Translations under genes and position numbers: made by a program | Part shown: positions 51,115-64,000 of the stretch, piece after piece | How the letters are laid out: each line of letters opens with the position of its first letter | How positions within the stretch are numbered: the first letter of the stretch is position 1 | Assembly: GCF_000599885.1 (NCBI RefSeq) | Contig: NZ_JFGT01000004.1 | Span: 186,001-250,000, forward strand | DNA length: 64,000 bases | From: Pantoea sp. IMH | GTDB lineage: Bacteria > Pseudomonadota > Gammaproteobacteria > Enterobacterales > Enterobacteriaceae | Direction of reading: 5' to 3' | The notes under the pieces: generated by a model | What the model was told of the DNA's origin: nothing | What the model saw: the letters and a program-made list of their open reading frames with translations, nothing else | Database searches by the model: none

Positions 51115-51642
51115 ATGATTCCTTTACTGGCAATTTCAGCCTTCAGCGGGACAGGAAAAACGACTCTCCTGAAGCAGTTGATTCCTCTTCTTCAGGATCG
51201 CGGTATTCGCTGCGGTCTGATTAAACATACCCACCACGACATGGATGTGGATAAGCCAGGCAAAGACAGTTATGAATTGCGAAAAGCGGGGGCCAGTCAG
51301 GTTATGGTCGCCAGCCAGAAGCGCTGGGCTTTGATGACCGAAACGCCAACAGCGGAAAAACTGGATTTAACTTATCTGGCAAGCCAGATGGATGACAGTC
51401 AGCTTGACTTGATTCTGATAGAAGGCTTTAAAGCGGAAAACGTCGCCAGAATTATGCTGCATCGTGAAGCCTCAGGGCACCCTTTTCCGGCCCCTATGGA
51501 TGACTATGTCATCGCGGTTGCCAGCGATACGGATACGCAGCTTGCTATTCCTCATCTCAATCTTAATGAGCCTGTTAGCATCGCTGATTTTATCACTGTC
51601 TGGCTTGATCACGTGAACGGCCCGGCACCGGGCGATGTATGA
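51115..51642 (+). CDS. mobB: Molybdopterin-guanine dinucleotide adapter MobB
   Basis: The 175-residue GTP-binding protein assists MobA in cofactor delivery but is not essential. The P-loop AISAFSGTGKTTLL (residues 6-19), the LIKHTHHDMDVDKPGKDSYELRKAGA switch region near 36 and LILIEGFKAE near 101 are typical. It forms an operon with mobA and converges on the rRNA operon terminator about 40 bp downstream, the same arrangement as E. coli mobB and rrnA. Confidence 0.94.
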   Translation: MIPLLAISAFSGTGKTTLLKQLIPLLQDRGIRCGLIKHTHHDMDVDKPGKDSYELRKAGASQVMVASQKRWALMTETPTAEKLDLTYLASQMDDSQLDLILIEGFKAENVARIMLHREASGHPFPAPMDDYVIAVASDTDTQLAIPHLNLNEPVSIADFITVWLDHVNGPAPGDV

Positions 51643-51682
51643 GTACGCCCAATCCCCTCACTTTTCCCGGCCCCTGAAACGC

Positions 51683-51710
51683 AAAAAACCCTGACCGTCA
51701 GGTCAGGGTT
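51683..51710 (-). terminator. rRNA operon terminator
   Basis: AACCCTGACC (51687-51696) and GGTCAGGGTT (51701-51710) form a perfect 10-bp stem; on the minus strand it is followed by six T. It lies just beyond the 5S gene. Confidence 0.92.
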
Positions 51711-51721
51711 ATCGCGATTTG

Positions 51722-51841
51722 ATGCCTGGCAGTTCCCTACTCTCGCATGGGGAGACCCCACACTACCATCGGCGCTACGGCGTTTCACTTCTGAGTTCGG
51801 CATGGGGTCAGGTGGGACCACCGCGCTACAGCCGCCAGGCA
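51722..51841 (-). rRNA. rrf: 5S ribosomal RNA
   Basis: The minus strand runs TGCCTGGCGGC...GCCAGGCAT, 120 nt, with complementary ends and the conserved CCGAACTCAGAAGTGAAACG segment. It is the last gene of the rRNA operon. No distal tRNA follows before the terminator. A 209 bp spacer to the 23S gene holds no further gene. Confidence 0.97.
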
Positions 51842-52050
51842 AATCTTGGTGCACGAAACGAATCTTTTTCACTGATGCCGCGTTGCCTGCGCTTGCAAAG
51901 TCAGTCACATACCTGAGTATGCTCCTTCCTTTCCGGCGCTTGCCGCCTTGCCTCAGCGCAAAATCTTTCGTTTCCGCTAATTCTCTATCCGGTACAGGCT
52001 GAAAATTGTTGCGTCTCTCATAACGCTCACCAGAACGCTTCTGGTGTTGT

Positions 52051-54953
<2,903 letters not shown>

Positions 54954-55084
54954 TCACAACCCACAAGCGTCCCGCAGGATACTGTGTGCTGTAAGCATTT
55001 GAGAGACTCGACCATATCGTTAATTTCATTCTTATTACGGAGAATGAAAACGACATGTCGTTTCAATTTTCAGCTTGTTCCGGA

Positions 55085-55097
55085 TTGTTAAAGAGCA
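55085..55097 (-). promoter_or_regulatory. boxA antitermination site in the 16S-23S spacer
   Basis: TGCTCTTTAACAA on the minus strand is the standard rRNA boxA, upstream of the 23S gene, where the Nus/SuhB antitermination complex assembles. Confidence 0.85.
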
Positions 55098-55159
55098 AAT
55101 ATCTCAAACGTGACTCGCCTTACGGCTGAATCAGTTTTGAGATAGGGTGGTAAACTGCA

Positions 55160-55235
55160 TGGTGGAGCTAAGCGGGATCGAACCGCTGACCTCCTGCGTG
55201 CAAGGCAGGCGCTCTCCCAGCTGAGCTATAGCCCC
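55160..55235 (-). tRNA. alaT: tRNA-Ala (anticodon TGC)
   Basis: The minus strand reads GGGGCTATAGCTCAGCTGGG...AGCTCCACCA, 76 nt with encoded CCA. The anticodon TGC is at 55202-55200. It sits in the 16S-23S spacer after tRNA-Ile. Confidence 0.96.
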
Positions 55236-55380
55236 ATACAGTTACTGCAGAGACCATCTACTACCAGGAGTTACATTTTCGTGATGACACGCGAATGTAA
55301 TTTCTGCTCAGGCAAGGCATGCGGAAGGGACGTTTACTTCGGTAAACGACCGCGCGCATAACGCAGCATGAGAAGAAATT

Positions 55381-55457
<77 letters not shown>

Positions 55458-55532
55458 GTAGAGGTTTTTTCTGCTCGTTACTTTTCTATCAGACAATCTG
55501 TTGTGGACACTACGCGGGAAAGTATCTTCAGG

Positions 55533-57074
<1,542 letters not shown>

Positions 57075-57227
57075 AAAGCTTGATTTGCTTAAACACGTTA
57101 AGCGATGCTCAAGTGTAAAACACTCATAATGAATTTCATTATGTGTTCACTCTTAAGACTTGATATTTTTTGCGTCCGGAGACGCTGATATCAATCCTGC
57201 GAGTGCCCACACAGATTGTCTGATAAA

Positions 57228-57240
57228 TTGTTAAAGAGCA
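57228..57240 (-). promoter_or_regulatory. boxA antitermination site in the rRNA leader
   Basis: TGCTCTTTAACAA on the minus strand, in the leader between P2 and the 16S gene, matches the E. coli rrn boxA. Confidence 0.88.
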
Positions 57241-57272
57241 GTGCCACATATCTCGTGTGGCGCGGGGTGCAG

Positions 57273-57300
57273 ATATTACGCTTTCCCGCTGAAGAGTCAA
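57273..57300 (-). promoter_or_regulatory. rRNA operon promoter P2
   Basis: On the minus strand TTGACT (57300-57295) and TAATAT (57278-57273) are 16 bp apart, followed by the C-rich discriminator typical of E. coli rrn P2. Confidence 0.88.
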
Positions 57301-57368
57301 GGAATTTCTCACTTTTCTCTTCCTGACCCGGCGACCGTTGAGTCGTTGTTCCGTGTCAGTGGAGGCGC

Positions 57369-57396
57369 ATTATAGGGAGTTCCTGACGGGTGACAA
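57369..57396 (-). promoter_or_regulatory. rRNA operon promoter P1 with UP element
   Basis: On the minus strand TTGTCA (57396-57391) and TATAAT (57374-57369) are 16 bp apart, with the GCGC discriminator that makes P1 ppGpp-sensitive. Just upstream, 57400-57440 carries long A/T tracts that form an UP element. The sequence around the -10 is nearly that of E. coli rrn P1. Confidence 0.92.
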
Positions 57397-57587
57397 GCTT
57401 TTCTTAAAAAAAAATAGCTGACCGTTCTTTTTTTCATCAGCTGGTGAAAATAGCTGCAAGCAGCGCCTCTATTTTATACAAAAACCTCATTTAAAGCCTC
57501 TTTTGATATCATAAGACGCTGTCTCTGAGTGCTATTCTCTACCCATCAAAGCGCTTATCGACGTCAACGCACTGAAAAGGATGCACA

Positions 57588-58991
57588 ATGATAAAATCCG
57601 CGCGCAGTATGGCCGGACTTCCGTGGATTGCCGCTATGGCCTTCTTTATGCAGGCGCTGGATGCCACGATACTGAATACCGCCCTTCCCGCTATTGCGCA
57701 AAGTCTCAATCGCTCGCCGTTAGCCATGCAGTCAGCCGTCATCAGTTACACCCTGACGGTAGCCTTACTTATTCCGGTCAGCGGCTGGCTGGCGGATCGC
57801 TTCGGGACGCGCAAAGTGTTTATCGTCGCCGTCTCTCTTTTTACCTTAGGGTCGCTGGCCTGTGCGTTATCAGGCACGCTGACGATGCTGGTCGTATTCA
57901 GAATCGTACAGGGCGTGGGCGGCGCGATGATGATGCCTGTCGCCAGGCTTGCGCTGCTGAGAGCTTACCCGCGAAGCGAGCTGTTGCCCGTGCTGAATTT
58001 TGTCACCATGCCGGGTTTGATCGGTCCGGTTCTGGGCCCCATGCTGGGCGGCGTACTGGTAACCTATGCAACGTGGCACTGGATCTTCCTGATAAATATC
58101 CCGATGGGTATCCTGGGCGTTATCTATGCCAGAAAATATATGCCCGATTTCACCACGCCTAAACGCCGGTTTGACCTGCTGGGCTTTATTTTATTTGGTT
58201 TTGGACTGGTTTTCCTTTCAAGCGGCATTGAGCTCTTCGGCGAAAGGATCGTGACGAGCACGCTGGCGCTGGCGGTCACGCTTGGGGGAATTGTGATGCT
58301 TCTTCTCTATATAGTGCATGCCCGCCGGGCAGCCACGCCACTTATCCCCCTGCCGATGTTTAAAACCCGCACGTTTTCCGTCGGCATTTTAGGGAATATC
58401 GCTTCCCGTCTCGGTACAGGTTGCATACCTTTTCTGATGCCGTTGATGCTGCAGGTCGGATTCGGCTATTCCGCCATACTGGCAGGCTGCATGATGGCGC
58501 CAACCGCACTGGGATCGCTGCTCGCGAAGTCAACGGTCACCCAGGTGTTACGCTGGTTCGGCTACCGGAACACATTGGTAGGCATAAGCGTCATCATTGG
58601 GGTTCTTATTGCCACCTTTGCGCTGCAATCACCGGCGATGGGCCTGGTGGTGCTGATACTGCCGTTGTTTATTCTCGGTATGGCGATGTCCACGCAGTTT
58701 ACCGCCATGAATACCATCACGCTGGCTGACCTGAACGATGCTAATGCCAGCAGCGGAAATAGTATGCTGGCCGTCACGCAGCAGTTAGCCATCAGCTTCG
58801 GTGTTGCCGTCAGCGCAGCTGTTTTGCGTTTCTATAATAATTTTGATGGCACAACAGTAGAGCATTTCCACGCGACCTTCCTGACGATGGGAGTGGTCAC
58901 GGTCATTTCAGGCCTGGTGTTCCTGCTGCTGAAGCCCGGAGATGGACGTCATCTGATAAGCAACAGAGAGAAACGGCAGAAAGGCGCTTAA
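57588..58991 (+). CDS. hsrA: MFS transporter HsrA (DHA2-type)
   Basis: The 467-residue protein has about 14 membrane segments and belongs to the drug:proton antiporter-2 family. Motif A is [13 protein letters not shown] near residue 67, and [31 protein letters not shown] near 145 is the motif C region. It is very close to E. coli HsrA (formerly YieO), a putative multidrug efflux protein. It shares 4 bp with the convergent rbsR end. In E. coli hsrA also lies between rbsR and an rRNA operon (rrnC), with yieP in between; yieP is missing here. Confidence 0.92.
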   Translation: MIKSARSMAGLPWIAAMAFFMQALDATILNTALPAIAQSLNRSPLAMQSAVISYTLTVALLIPVSGWLADRFGTRKVFIVAVSLFTLGSLACALSGTLTMLVVFRIVQGVGGAMMMPVARLALLRAYPRSELLPVLNFVTMPGLIGPVLGPMLGGVLVTYATWHWIFLINIPMGILGVIYARKYMPDFTTPKRRFDLLGFILFGFGLVFLSSGIELFGERIVTSTLALAVTLGGIVMLLLYIVHARRAATPLIPLPMFKTRTFSVGILGNIASRLGTGCIPFLMPLMLQVGFGYSAILAGCMMAPTALGSLLAKSTVTQVLRWFGYRNTLVGISVIIGVLIATFALQSPAMGLVVLILPLFILGMAMSTQFTAMNTITLADLNDANASSGNSMLAVTQQLAISFGVAVSAAVLRFYNNFDGTTVEHFHATFLTMGVVTVISGLVFLLLKPGDGRHLISNREKRQKGA

Positions 58992-59989
58992 CCGCCGCGA
59001 ACAGAGCCGCGTTCAATCAGTTCCGGCGTCAGCACCAGCAGTTGCTGGCTGCCGCCGGGATTAGCCAGACGGTGAAGCAGCGTATCGATAGCCAGCTCGC
59101 CCAGTTCATCCTTGGGCTGATGAACGGTGGTCAGCGGAGGCGTCATATAGCGCGCCAGTTCAATATCATCGTAGCCCACCACGGCAATATCCTGCGGCAC
59201 CGACAGACCGGCCTGATAGAGCGCATGATAAACGCCAACCGCCATCGCGTCATTGCTGGTAAATACCGCTTCAGGTAGGGGATCCAGCGTCAGCAGCTGG
59301 TTCATGGCGTTATAACCGCCCTGAAACTCGAAGTCGCCACTCACGATACAGGACGCTGGCAACGGTAACTCTGCCTGGGCCATGGCCTGTTTAAAACCTT
59401 CAAGACGCAGGCGGGCCGGCGTTTTATCCTGCGGTCCGGCGATGCAGGCGATGCGCCGGTAGCCACGCTCAATCAGATAACGCGTGGCCATTTCGCCGCC
59501 CAACAGGGAGTTATCCTGGATGATGTCGCTATCCCCTTCAAAAGGCGACCAGTCCATCATGACGGAAGGGATCGTCGGGTAACGATTAAGGATGTCGGCT
59601 GAAGGAAGATGACTTTCCGTACACATGATCAGAAGACCATCGACCCGTTTCTGCAGCAGCGTCTCCAGGCTACGGTTCATACGATGCTCATCACCTTCGG
59701 TATTGCACAACACCAGGCTATAGCCCCGTTCGTAACAGCTGCGTTCTACTCCCCGCACCACTTCTGAATAGAAGGGGTTGCTGCTGGCCGTCAGAAGCAT
59801 ACCGATAGTTCTTGTCTGGTTGATCTTCAGGCTGCGCGCCAGCGCTGACGGCGCGTAATTCAGCTCGGCGATGGCCGCAGTGATTTTTGCTTTTACCGCT
59901 TCGCTGACAAAACGATTGTCATTAATGACATGTGAAACGGTAGAGGTCGATACGCCCGCGAGGCGGGCGACATCTTTCATGGTGGCCAA
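58988..59989 (-). CDS. rbsR: Ribose operon repressor RbsR
   Basis: The 333-residue LacI-family protein represses the rbs operon until ribose binds. The N-terminal helix-turn-helix is [21 protein letters not shown] (residues 4-24), with hinge helix PSALARSLK near 52. The effector domain resembles periplasmic ribose-binding protein ([29 protein letters not shown]). It begins 3 bp after the rbsK stop and is therefore part of the operon it controls. The operator before rbsD lies outside the window. Confidence 0.95.
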   Translation of the reverse strand: MATMKDVARLAGVSTSTVSHVINDNRFVSEAVKAKITAAIAELNYAPSALARSLKINQTRTIGMLLTASSNPFYSEVVRGVERSCYERGYSLVLCNTEGDEHRMNRSLETLLQKRVDGLLIMCTESHLPSADILNRYPTIPSVMMDWSPFEGDSDIIQDNSLLGGEMATRYLIERGYRRIACIAGPQDKTPARLRLEGFKQAMAQAELPLPASCIVSGDFEFQGGYNAMNQLLTLDPLPEAVFTSNDAMAVGVYHALYQAGLSVPQDIAVVGYDDIELARYMTPPLTTVHQPKDELGELAIDTLLHRLANPGGSQQLLVLTPELIERGSVRGG

Positions 59990-59992
59990 GCG

Positions 59993-60922
59993 CTACCCCT
60001 GCTGCTGCAAGAAAAGATCGATCTCTTCACGCCATGGCACGGAAGGCTGGGCACCGTATCGCGTCACCGCAATCGCCGCGGCCGCATGGGCAAAGCGGAT
60101 AGCTTCAGGCATCGCCTTACCTTCAAGCAGTGCAGTAATCAGCGCGCCGTTAAAAGTATCGCCTGCCGCAATCGTATCAACGGCGTCAACGCGGAAACCG
60201 GCTATACGTTCACCTTTCCCTTCCTGACTGAGCCAGACTCCGCGGCTGCCAAGCGTAATCAACACGCTGCCAATCCCTTTAGCATGCAAAACGGCAGCGG
60301 CACGGGCTGCATCATCATCATTAGCAACCGGAACGCCGGTCAGAATTTCGGCTTCTGTTTCGTTAGGTGTGATCATATCGACCAGCGCCAGCAACTCATC
60401 GGAAAGCGCGAGAGCCGGGGCGGGATTAAGGATGACCCGCGTCTGATGCTGCCGAGCAATTTTTGCTGCCGCCAGCACGCTTTCCAGTGGAGACTCCAGC
60501 TGCATCAGCAATGCATCCGCGTCAGCAATAGTCTGCTGATATTTTTCCACTTTGGCAGGTGTTAACGCCGCATTGGCACCAGCGTGGATAGCGATACAGT
60601 TTTCACCTTCGCCATTAACAAAAATCAGCGCCACGCCGGTCGACTCGTCCGGAACAGCCTCAACCGATGCAACGTCGATGCGATCCTCAGCCAGCCGATT
60701 GCGAATACGCTGGCCGGTATCATCTTCACCCACACAGGCAATGAAAGCGATATCCGCACCGCTGCGTCCGGCAGCCACGGCCTGATTCGCGCCTTTGCCG
60801 CCAAAAGCCACCTGATACTGCTTACCGATCACCGTTTCACCCGGCCGGGGAAACTGCGCCATGTTCAGGATATGGTCTGCGTTAATGCTGCCAAGAACGG
60901 CCAGCTTACCGGTTTTATTCAT
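59993..60922 (-). CDS. rbsK: Ribokinase (RbsK)
   Basis: The 309-residue PfkB-family kinase makes ribose 5-phosphate. The substrate motif GGKGANQAVAAGR (near residue 41) and the ATP/anion-hole motif DTIAAGDTFNGAL (near 249, with catalytic Asp) are intact. I chose ATG 60922 (MNKTGKLAVLGSINADH), which gives exactly the E. coli length. Its ribosome-binding site is weak, and the upstream frame to 60967 lies in the terminator hairpin. It is co-directional with rbsB and rbsR. Confidence 0.95.
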   Translation of the reverse strand: MNKTGKLAVLGSINADHILNMAQFPRPGETVIGKQYQVAFGGKGANQAVAAGRSGADIAFIACVGEDDTGQRIRNRLAEDRIDVASVEAVPDESTGVALIFVNGEGENCIAIHAGANAALTPAKVEKYQQTIADADALLMQLESPLESVLAAAKIARQHQTRVILNPAPALALSDELLALVDMITPNETEAEILTGVPVANDDDAARAAAVLHAKGIGSVLITLGSRGVWLSQEGKGERIAGFRVDAVDTIAAGDTFNGALITALLEGKAMPEAIRFAHAAAAIAVTRYGAQPSVPWREEIDLFLQQQG

Positions 60923-60935
60923 AGGGGATCGTCCA

Positions 60936-60965
60936 GAAAAAGGCGCCACCCGGAGAGGGTGGCGC
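60936..60965 (-). terminator. Terminator-like hairpin between rbsB and rbsK
   Basis: GCGCCACCC (60943-60951) and GGGTGGCGC (60957-60965) form a perfect 9-bp stem around a 5-nt loop. On the minus strand it is followed by CTTTTTC. It probably lowers rbsK-rbsR transcription relative to rbsB and stabilises the rbsB mRNA end. Confidence 0.8.
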
Positions 60966-60985
60966 ATGCCATGCTTTTCTTTGAT

Positions 60986-61867
60986 TTATTTGGTGACCAG
61001 CTTCAGGTCAACCGGATTGATAGCCTGAACTTTCTGGCCCTTCAGCACTTTATCAGCGGTCTGCACGCCAATAACGCCGATCTGGTCTGGCTGCTGCGCC
61101 ACAGTGGCGGCCAGTTTGCCGCCCTGTACGGCTTTCATGCCGTCTGCGGTGCCGTCAAAACCAACTACTACCACATCAGATTTACCTGCGGTTTGCAATG
61201 CGCGCATCGCGCCCAGCGCCATTTCATCATTCTGTGCAAAGACAGCCTGCACGTCAGGATGAGCAGTCAGCAGATTCTGCATCACGTTCAGGCCTTTGGT
61301 ACGGTCAAAATCAGCTGGCTGACTGGCCAGGATAGCAAATTTATGCGCATCTGCCGCAGATTTGAACCCTTCACCACGCTCACGTGCAGCAGAAGTTCCC
61401 GCGATACCGGAAAGCTCAATGATTTTTGCGTTATCGCCCACTTTCTTCGCAATGAAATCACCGGCCATTTTGCCGCCAAAGCGGTTATCGGAGGCGACAT
61501 GGCTCACTACTTTGCCCTGAGCCGCCACGCGGTCAAGGGTGATCACCGGGATATCGGCCTGATTGGCCATCTTCACCGCGTTGCCTACCGCATCGGAATC
61601 GGTTGGGTTGATCAGCAGCAGCTTGGTGCCGCGCACGGTCAGATCCTGTACGTTAGCCAGCTCTTTCGCCGGGTTATTTTGTGAGTCCAGCACCACCAGG
61701 TTGTAGCCCAGCTTATCAGCTTCTTTCTGCGCGCCATCTTTTAACGACACGAAAAAAGGATTATTCAGGGTCGATACCACCAGCGCGATGGTCTCTTTTG
61801 CCAGTGCGTTAGCGCTAAGGGTTGCGCCGAGCAGAACGGCAAGTGCAGTCAGTTTTTTCATTTTCAT
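60986..61867 (-). CDS. rbsB: Periplasmic ribose-binding protein RbsB
   Basis: The 293-residue protein binds ribose for the RbsABC transporter and, in E. coli, for the Trg chemoreceptor. A signal peptide ([23 protein letters not shown]) precedes mature [24 protein letters not shown]. The second lobe has [17 protein letters not shown] and [12 protein letters not shown]. It is three residues shorter than E. coli RbsB and otherwise very close. A 24 bp gap separates it from rbsC. Confidence 0.96.
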   Translation of the reverse strand: MKMKKLTALAVLLGATLSANALAKETIALVVSTLNNPFFVSLKDGAQKEADKLGYNLVVLDSQNNPAKELANVQDLTVRGTKLLLINPTDSDAVGNAVKMANQADIPVITLDRVAAQGKVVSHVASDNRFGGKMAGDFIAKKVGDNAKIIELSGIAGTSAARERGEGFKSAADAHKFAILASQPADFDRTKGLNVMQNLLTAHPDVQAVFAQNDEMALGAMRALQTAGKSDVVVVGFDGTADGMKAVQGGKLAATVAQQPDQIGVIGVQTADKVLKGQKVQAINPVDLKLVTK

Positions 61868-61891
61868 CTTCTTATTCCTGTAGGGAGAGCG

Positions 61892-62863
61892 TTATTTACT
61901 GCTTTTATTGTCTACCAGCACCGCCAGCAAAATGACGACAGCTTTCACGATCATCTGGTAGTAAGACGAGACGCCGAGCAGATTCAGGCCGTTATTCAAA
62001 AAGCCGAGAATCAACGCACCAATCAGCGTCCCCATAATTCTGCCTTTTCCGCCCGCCAGACTGGTGCCACCCAGTACTACAGCGGCGATAGCATCCAGCT
62101 CATAGCCTGTGCCTGCCGTTGGCTGTGCGGAGGAGAGGCGCGCCACTTCAATAGTGCCGGCCAGTGCCGCCAGCATGCCGCTGAGGGCGTAAACGATAAT
62201 CTTGACCCGGTTAACGCTAATCCCGGAGAGACGGGTTGCGGCTTCATTGCCGCCGAGTGCATAGATGTAACGGCCCAGGCGGGTATGATGCAGCATGTAC
62301 CAAGCCAGCAGAAACACGATAGCCATCAGCCAGATTGGCGTCGGGATACCCAGCGGGCGGCCAATACCAATCCAGCCAAACAGATCGGCATTGTCACTGA
62401 AACCGGTGCTGATCGGGCTGCCGTCGGTATACACCATGGTCACGCCACGCAGTAGCAGCATCATCACCAGCGTGGCGATAAAGGCCTGAACTTTTCCTAT
62501 CGCCACAATGGTGCCGGTGATCGCCCCGATGAAGCTGCCGAGCGCCAGCGAGGCGGCCACCGCCACCAGCGCGTTCACTTCCATGCCGACCAGCGAAGCG
62601 CCCACCGCGCCGGTCAGCGCCAGCAGCGAACCGACGGAAAGATCGATGCCGGAAGTCAGAATGACCAGCGTCATGCCGACGGCCATAATGGCGTTAACCG
62701 ACGTCTGCTGGAGAATATTGAACATATTGTTCAGGGTGAAGAAATTGGGACTCAGGCTGGAGACAATCGCGATCAGCACAATCAGCGCGATCAACGATTT
62801 CTGTTCCAGCAGCCAGGCCTTACTGAAAATACGGTTGGCCTGTAGGGATTGGGTGTTCATCAT
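61892..62863 (-). CDS. rbsC: Ribose ABC transporter permease RbsC
   Basis: The 323-residue inner-membrane permease has 8-10 hydrophobic segments, the conserved [21 protein letters not shown] near residue 72 and the coupling region [39 protein letters not shown] near 262. Its start overlaps the rbsA stop by 4 bases (ATGA), indicating coupling. It matches E. coli RbsC (321). Confidence 0.96.
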   Translation of the reverse strand: MMNTQSLQANRIFSKAWLLEQKSLIALIVLIAIVSSLSPNFFTLNNMFNILQQTSVNAIMAVGMTLVILTSGIDLSVGSLLALTGAVGASLVGMEVNALVAVAASLALGSFIGAITGTIVAIGKVQAFIATLVMMLLLRGVTMVYTDGSPISTGFSDNADLFGWIGIGRPLGIPTPIWLMAIVFLLAWYMLHHTRLGRYIYALGGNEAATRLSGISVNRVKIIVYALSGMLAALAGTIEVARLSSAQPTAGTGYELDAIAAVVLGGTSLAGGKGRIMGTLIGALILGFLNNGLNLLGVSSYYQMIVKAVVILLAVLVDNKSSK

Positions 62864-64000
62864 GATGCCAGCTCCACGCTATGTTGCTTACCTACTGCCG
62901 CCGCCATCAAGACTTCCTGCGTGGCCTGTTCAATCGGGAAATCGCCGCTCAGGCGGCCTTCGTGCATGACCAGCACGCGATCGCTCATGCCCAGCACTTC
63001 CGGCATTTCTGAGGAGACAAGAATGATGCTCAGCCCCTCTTCTTTAAACTGATTAATTAGCTGATAAATCTCTTTCTTGGCCCCGACATCAACGCCGCGG
63101 GTTGGCTCATCCAGAATCAGAACTTTTGGCCGGGTCATCAGACCGCGTGCGATCGCCACCTTCTGCTGATTACCGCCAGAGAGAAGGCCGACAGGCTGAT
63201 CCATTGATGGCGTTTTCACGTTAAACAGTTTGATAAAGTCGCTGACGGCGAGCTGCTCTTCGGCATGCCTGAGCCTGCCGCCGCCGTGGCTGAAATAGGC
63301 TAGTGCGGTAAGCGACATATTCTCTTTCACCGACATTCCAAGGACCAGCCCGTCGCGCTTGCGGTCTTCAGAGATATAAACAATACCGTTTACCAGCCCC
63401 TCTTCCGGGGTACGGTTGGTGATGGCTTGGCCTTCAAGGTGGATCTGTCCGGCGCTGCGCGGCAATGCACCGTAAATCACCTTCATCAATTCGGTACGGC
63501 CAGCGCCCATCAGGCCGGCCACGCCCAGGATTTCACCTTTGCGCAGGGAGAAACTGACGTTATCCACGCCAGGCCCGCTGAGATTTTCAATCTCAAGGCG
63601 GACCTCACCGGGTGCTTTATCCAGACGCGGATACTGCTCTTCCAGCTTACGGCCCACCATCATTTCAATCAGAGAGTCCTCGCTGAGGCTGACCACTTCA
63701 CGTTCGGCAATAAACTGGCCGTCCCGGAAAATGGTCACATCATCGCAGATCTCAAAAATTTCCTTCATACGGTGGGAAATATAGACAATGCCGCATCCCT
63801 GGGCTTTCAGTTCACGGATCACGCGAAACAGGGATGCCGTTTCGGTGTCGGTCAACGCATCGGTCGGCTCATCCATCACAATCACTTTTGACTCGTAGCT
63901 CAGCACCTTGGCAATTTCGACCATCTGCTGATCGCCAATAGAAAGATCGCCAACCAGCCGGTGGCTGTTAAAACGCAGATTAAGCCGTTTCAGCAACAGA
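62860..64000 (-). CDS. rbsA: Ribose ABC transporter ATPase RbsA (5' end beyond window)
   Basis: The gene runs off the right edge. About 380 C-terminal residues are present of roughly 500. Visible are the first domain's signature ([15 protein letters not shown]) and Walker B ([11 protein letters not shown]), the second domain's degenerate Walker A ([15 protein letters not shown]), the signature [15 protein letters not shown] and Walker [15 protein letters not shown]. This double-ATPase layout is that of monosaccharide importers. The stop overlaps rbsC. rbsD and the operon promoter should lie further right. Confidence 0.95.
   Translation of the reverse strand, partial: LLLKRLNLRFNSHRLVGDLSIGDQQMVEIAKVLSYESKVIVMDEPTDALTDTETASLFRVIRELKAQGCGIVYISHRMKEIFEICDDVTIFRDGQFIAEREVVSLSEDSLIEMMVGRKLEEQYPRLDKAPGEVRLEIENLSGPGVDNVSFSLRKGEILGVAGLMGAGRTELMKVIYGALPRSAGQIHLEGQAITNRTPEEGLVNGIVYISEDRKRDGLVLGMSVKENMSLTALAYFSHGGGRLRHAEEQLAVSDFIKLFNVKTPSMDQPVGLLSGGNQQKVAIARGLMTRPKVLILDEPTRGVDVGAKKEIYQLINQFKEEGLSIILVSSEMPEVLGMSDRVLVMHEGRLSGDFPIEQATQEVLMAAAVGKQHSVELAS

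Overview
The window is a chromosomal segment of an Enterobacterales gammaproteobacterium. Almost every housekeeping protein reads like its E. coli orthologue, and local gene order matches E. coli over long blocks. The lipopolysaccharide (LPS) core genes (waaQ, wabG, waaA, waaE, with wabH/wabN-like genes) are of the Klebsiella/Serratia/Erwinia-Pantoea type rather than the E. coli/Salmonella waa type. I would guess Erwiniaceae or a close relative, but the species cannot be fixed from this alone.

Layout. (1) 1-9.8 kb: LPS core locus, with an unidentified C-terminal fragment, a WabN-like deacetylase, four accessory or core glycosyltransferases, waaQ-wabG, then waaA-waaE-coaD. (2) 9.8-31 kb: the E. 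coli 82-minute block mutM-rpmGB-radC-coaBC-dut-slmA-pyrE-rph-yicC-(yjdM-hypothetical)-yicG-ligB-gmk-rpoZ-spoT-trmH-recG-(SDR protein)-xanP-yicH. The E. coli neighbours dinD and gltS are replaced by other genes. (3) 31-51.6 kb: rluF, then the E. coli 87-minute block in order: fabY-dtd-yihY-yihX, typA, glnA-glnL-glnG, hemN, yihI, csrC sRNA, engB, Spot 42 sRNA, polA, dsbA-srkA, yihD, mobA-mobB. The yih sulfoquinovose cluster found in E. coli between typA and yihX is absent. (4) 51.7-57.4 kb: a complete minus-strand rRNA operon (16S-tRNA-Ile-tRNA-Ala-23S-5S) with P1/P2 promoters, boxA sites and a terminator. (5) 57.6-64 kb: hsrA and the ribose operon rbsR-K-B-C-A, with rbsA running off the end.

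How the genes work together. The waa genes add Kdo (WaaA), glucose on heptose I (WaaE), heptose III (WaaQ) and galacturonate (WabG), and probably GlcNAc followed by its deacetylation (WabH/WabN-like), with outer-core sugars from the GT9/GT2 pair. The pyrE attenuator lies behind an intact rph. The glnALG region keeps the nitrogen-control architecture known from E. coli: paired NtrC sites, a sigma-54 promoter, an internal terminator and an NtrC box before glnL. Two well-studied regulatory RNAs too short to appear as genes (CsrC, Spot 42) are recognisable by sequence and position. The rbs genes import and phosphorylate ribose under RbsR.

I found no CRISPR array, insertion sequence, prophage, integron, toxin-antitoxin pair or recognisable defence system, and no convincing undescribed multi-gene system. 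The least explained material is the fragment at 3-161, the GT9/GT2 pair with its leader hairpin, the small ORF before yicC, the hypothetical protein beside an AT-rich stretch (17.85-18.5 kb), the possible small membrane protein before hemN, and several strong inverted repeats (dut-slmA, glnG-hemN, Spot 42 promoter).
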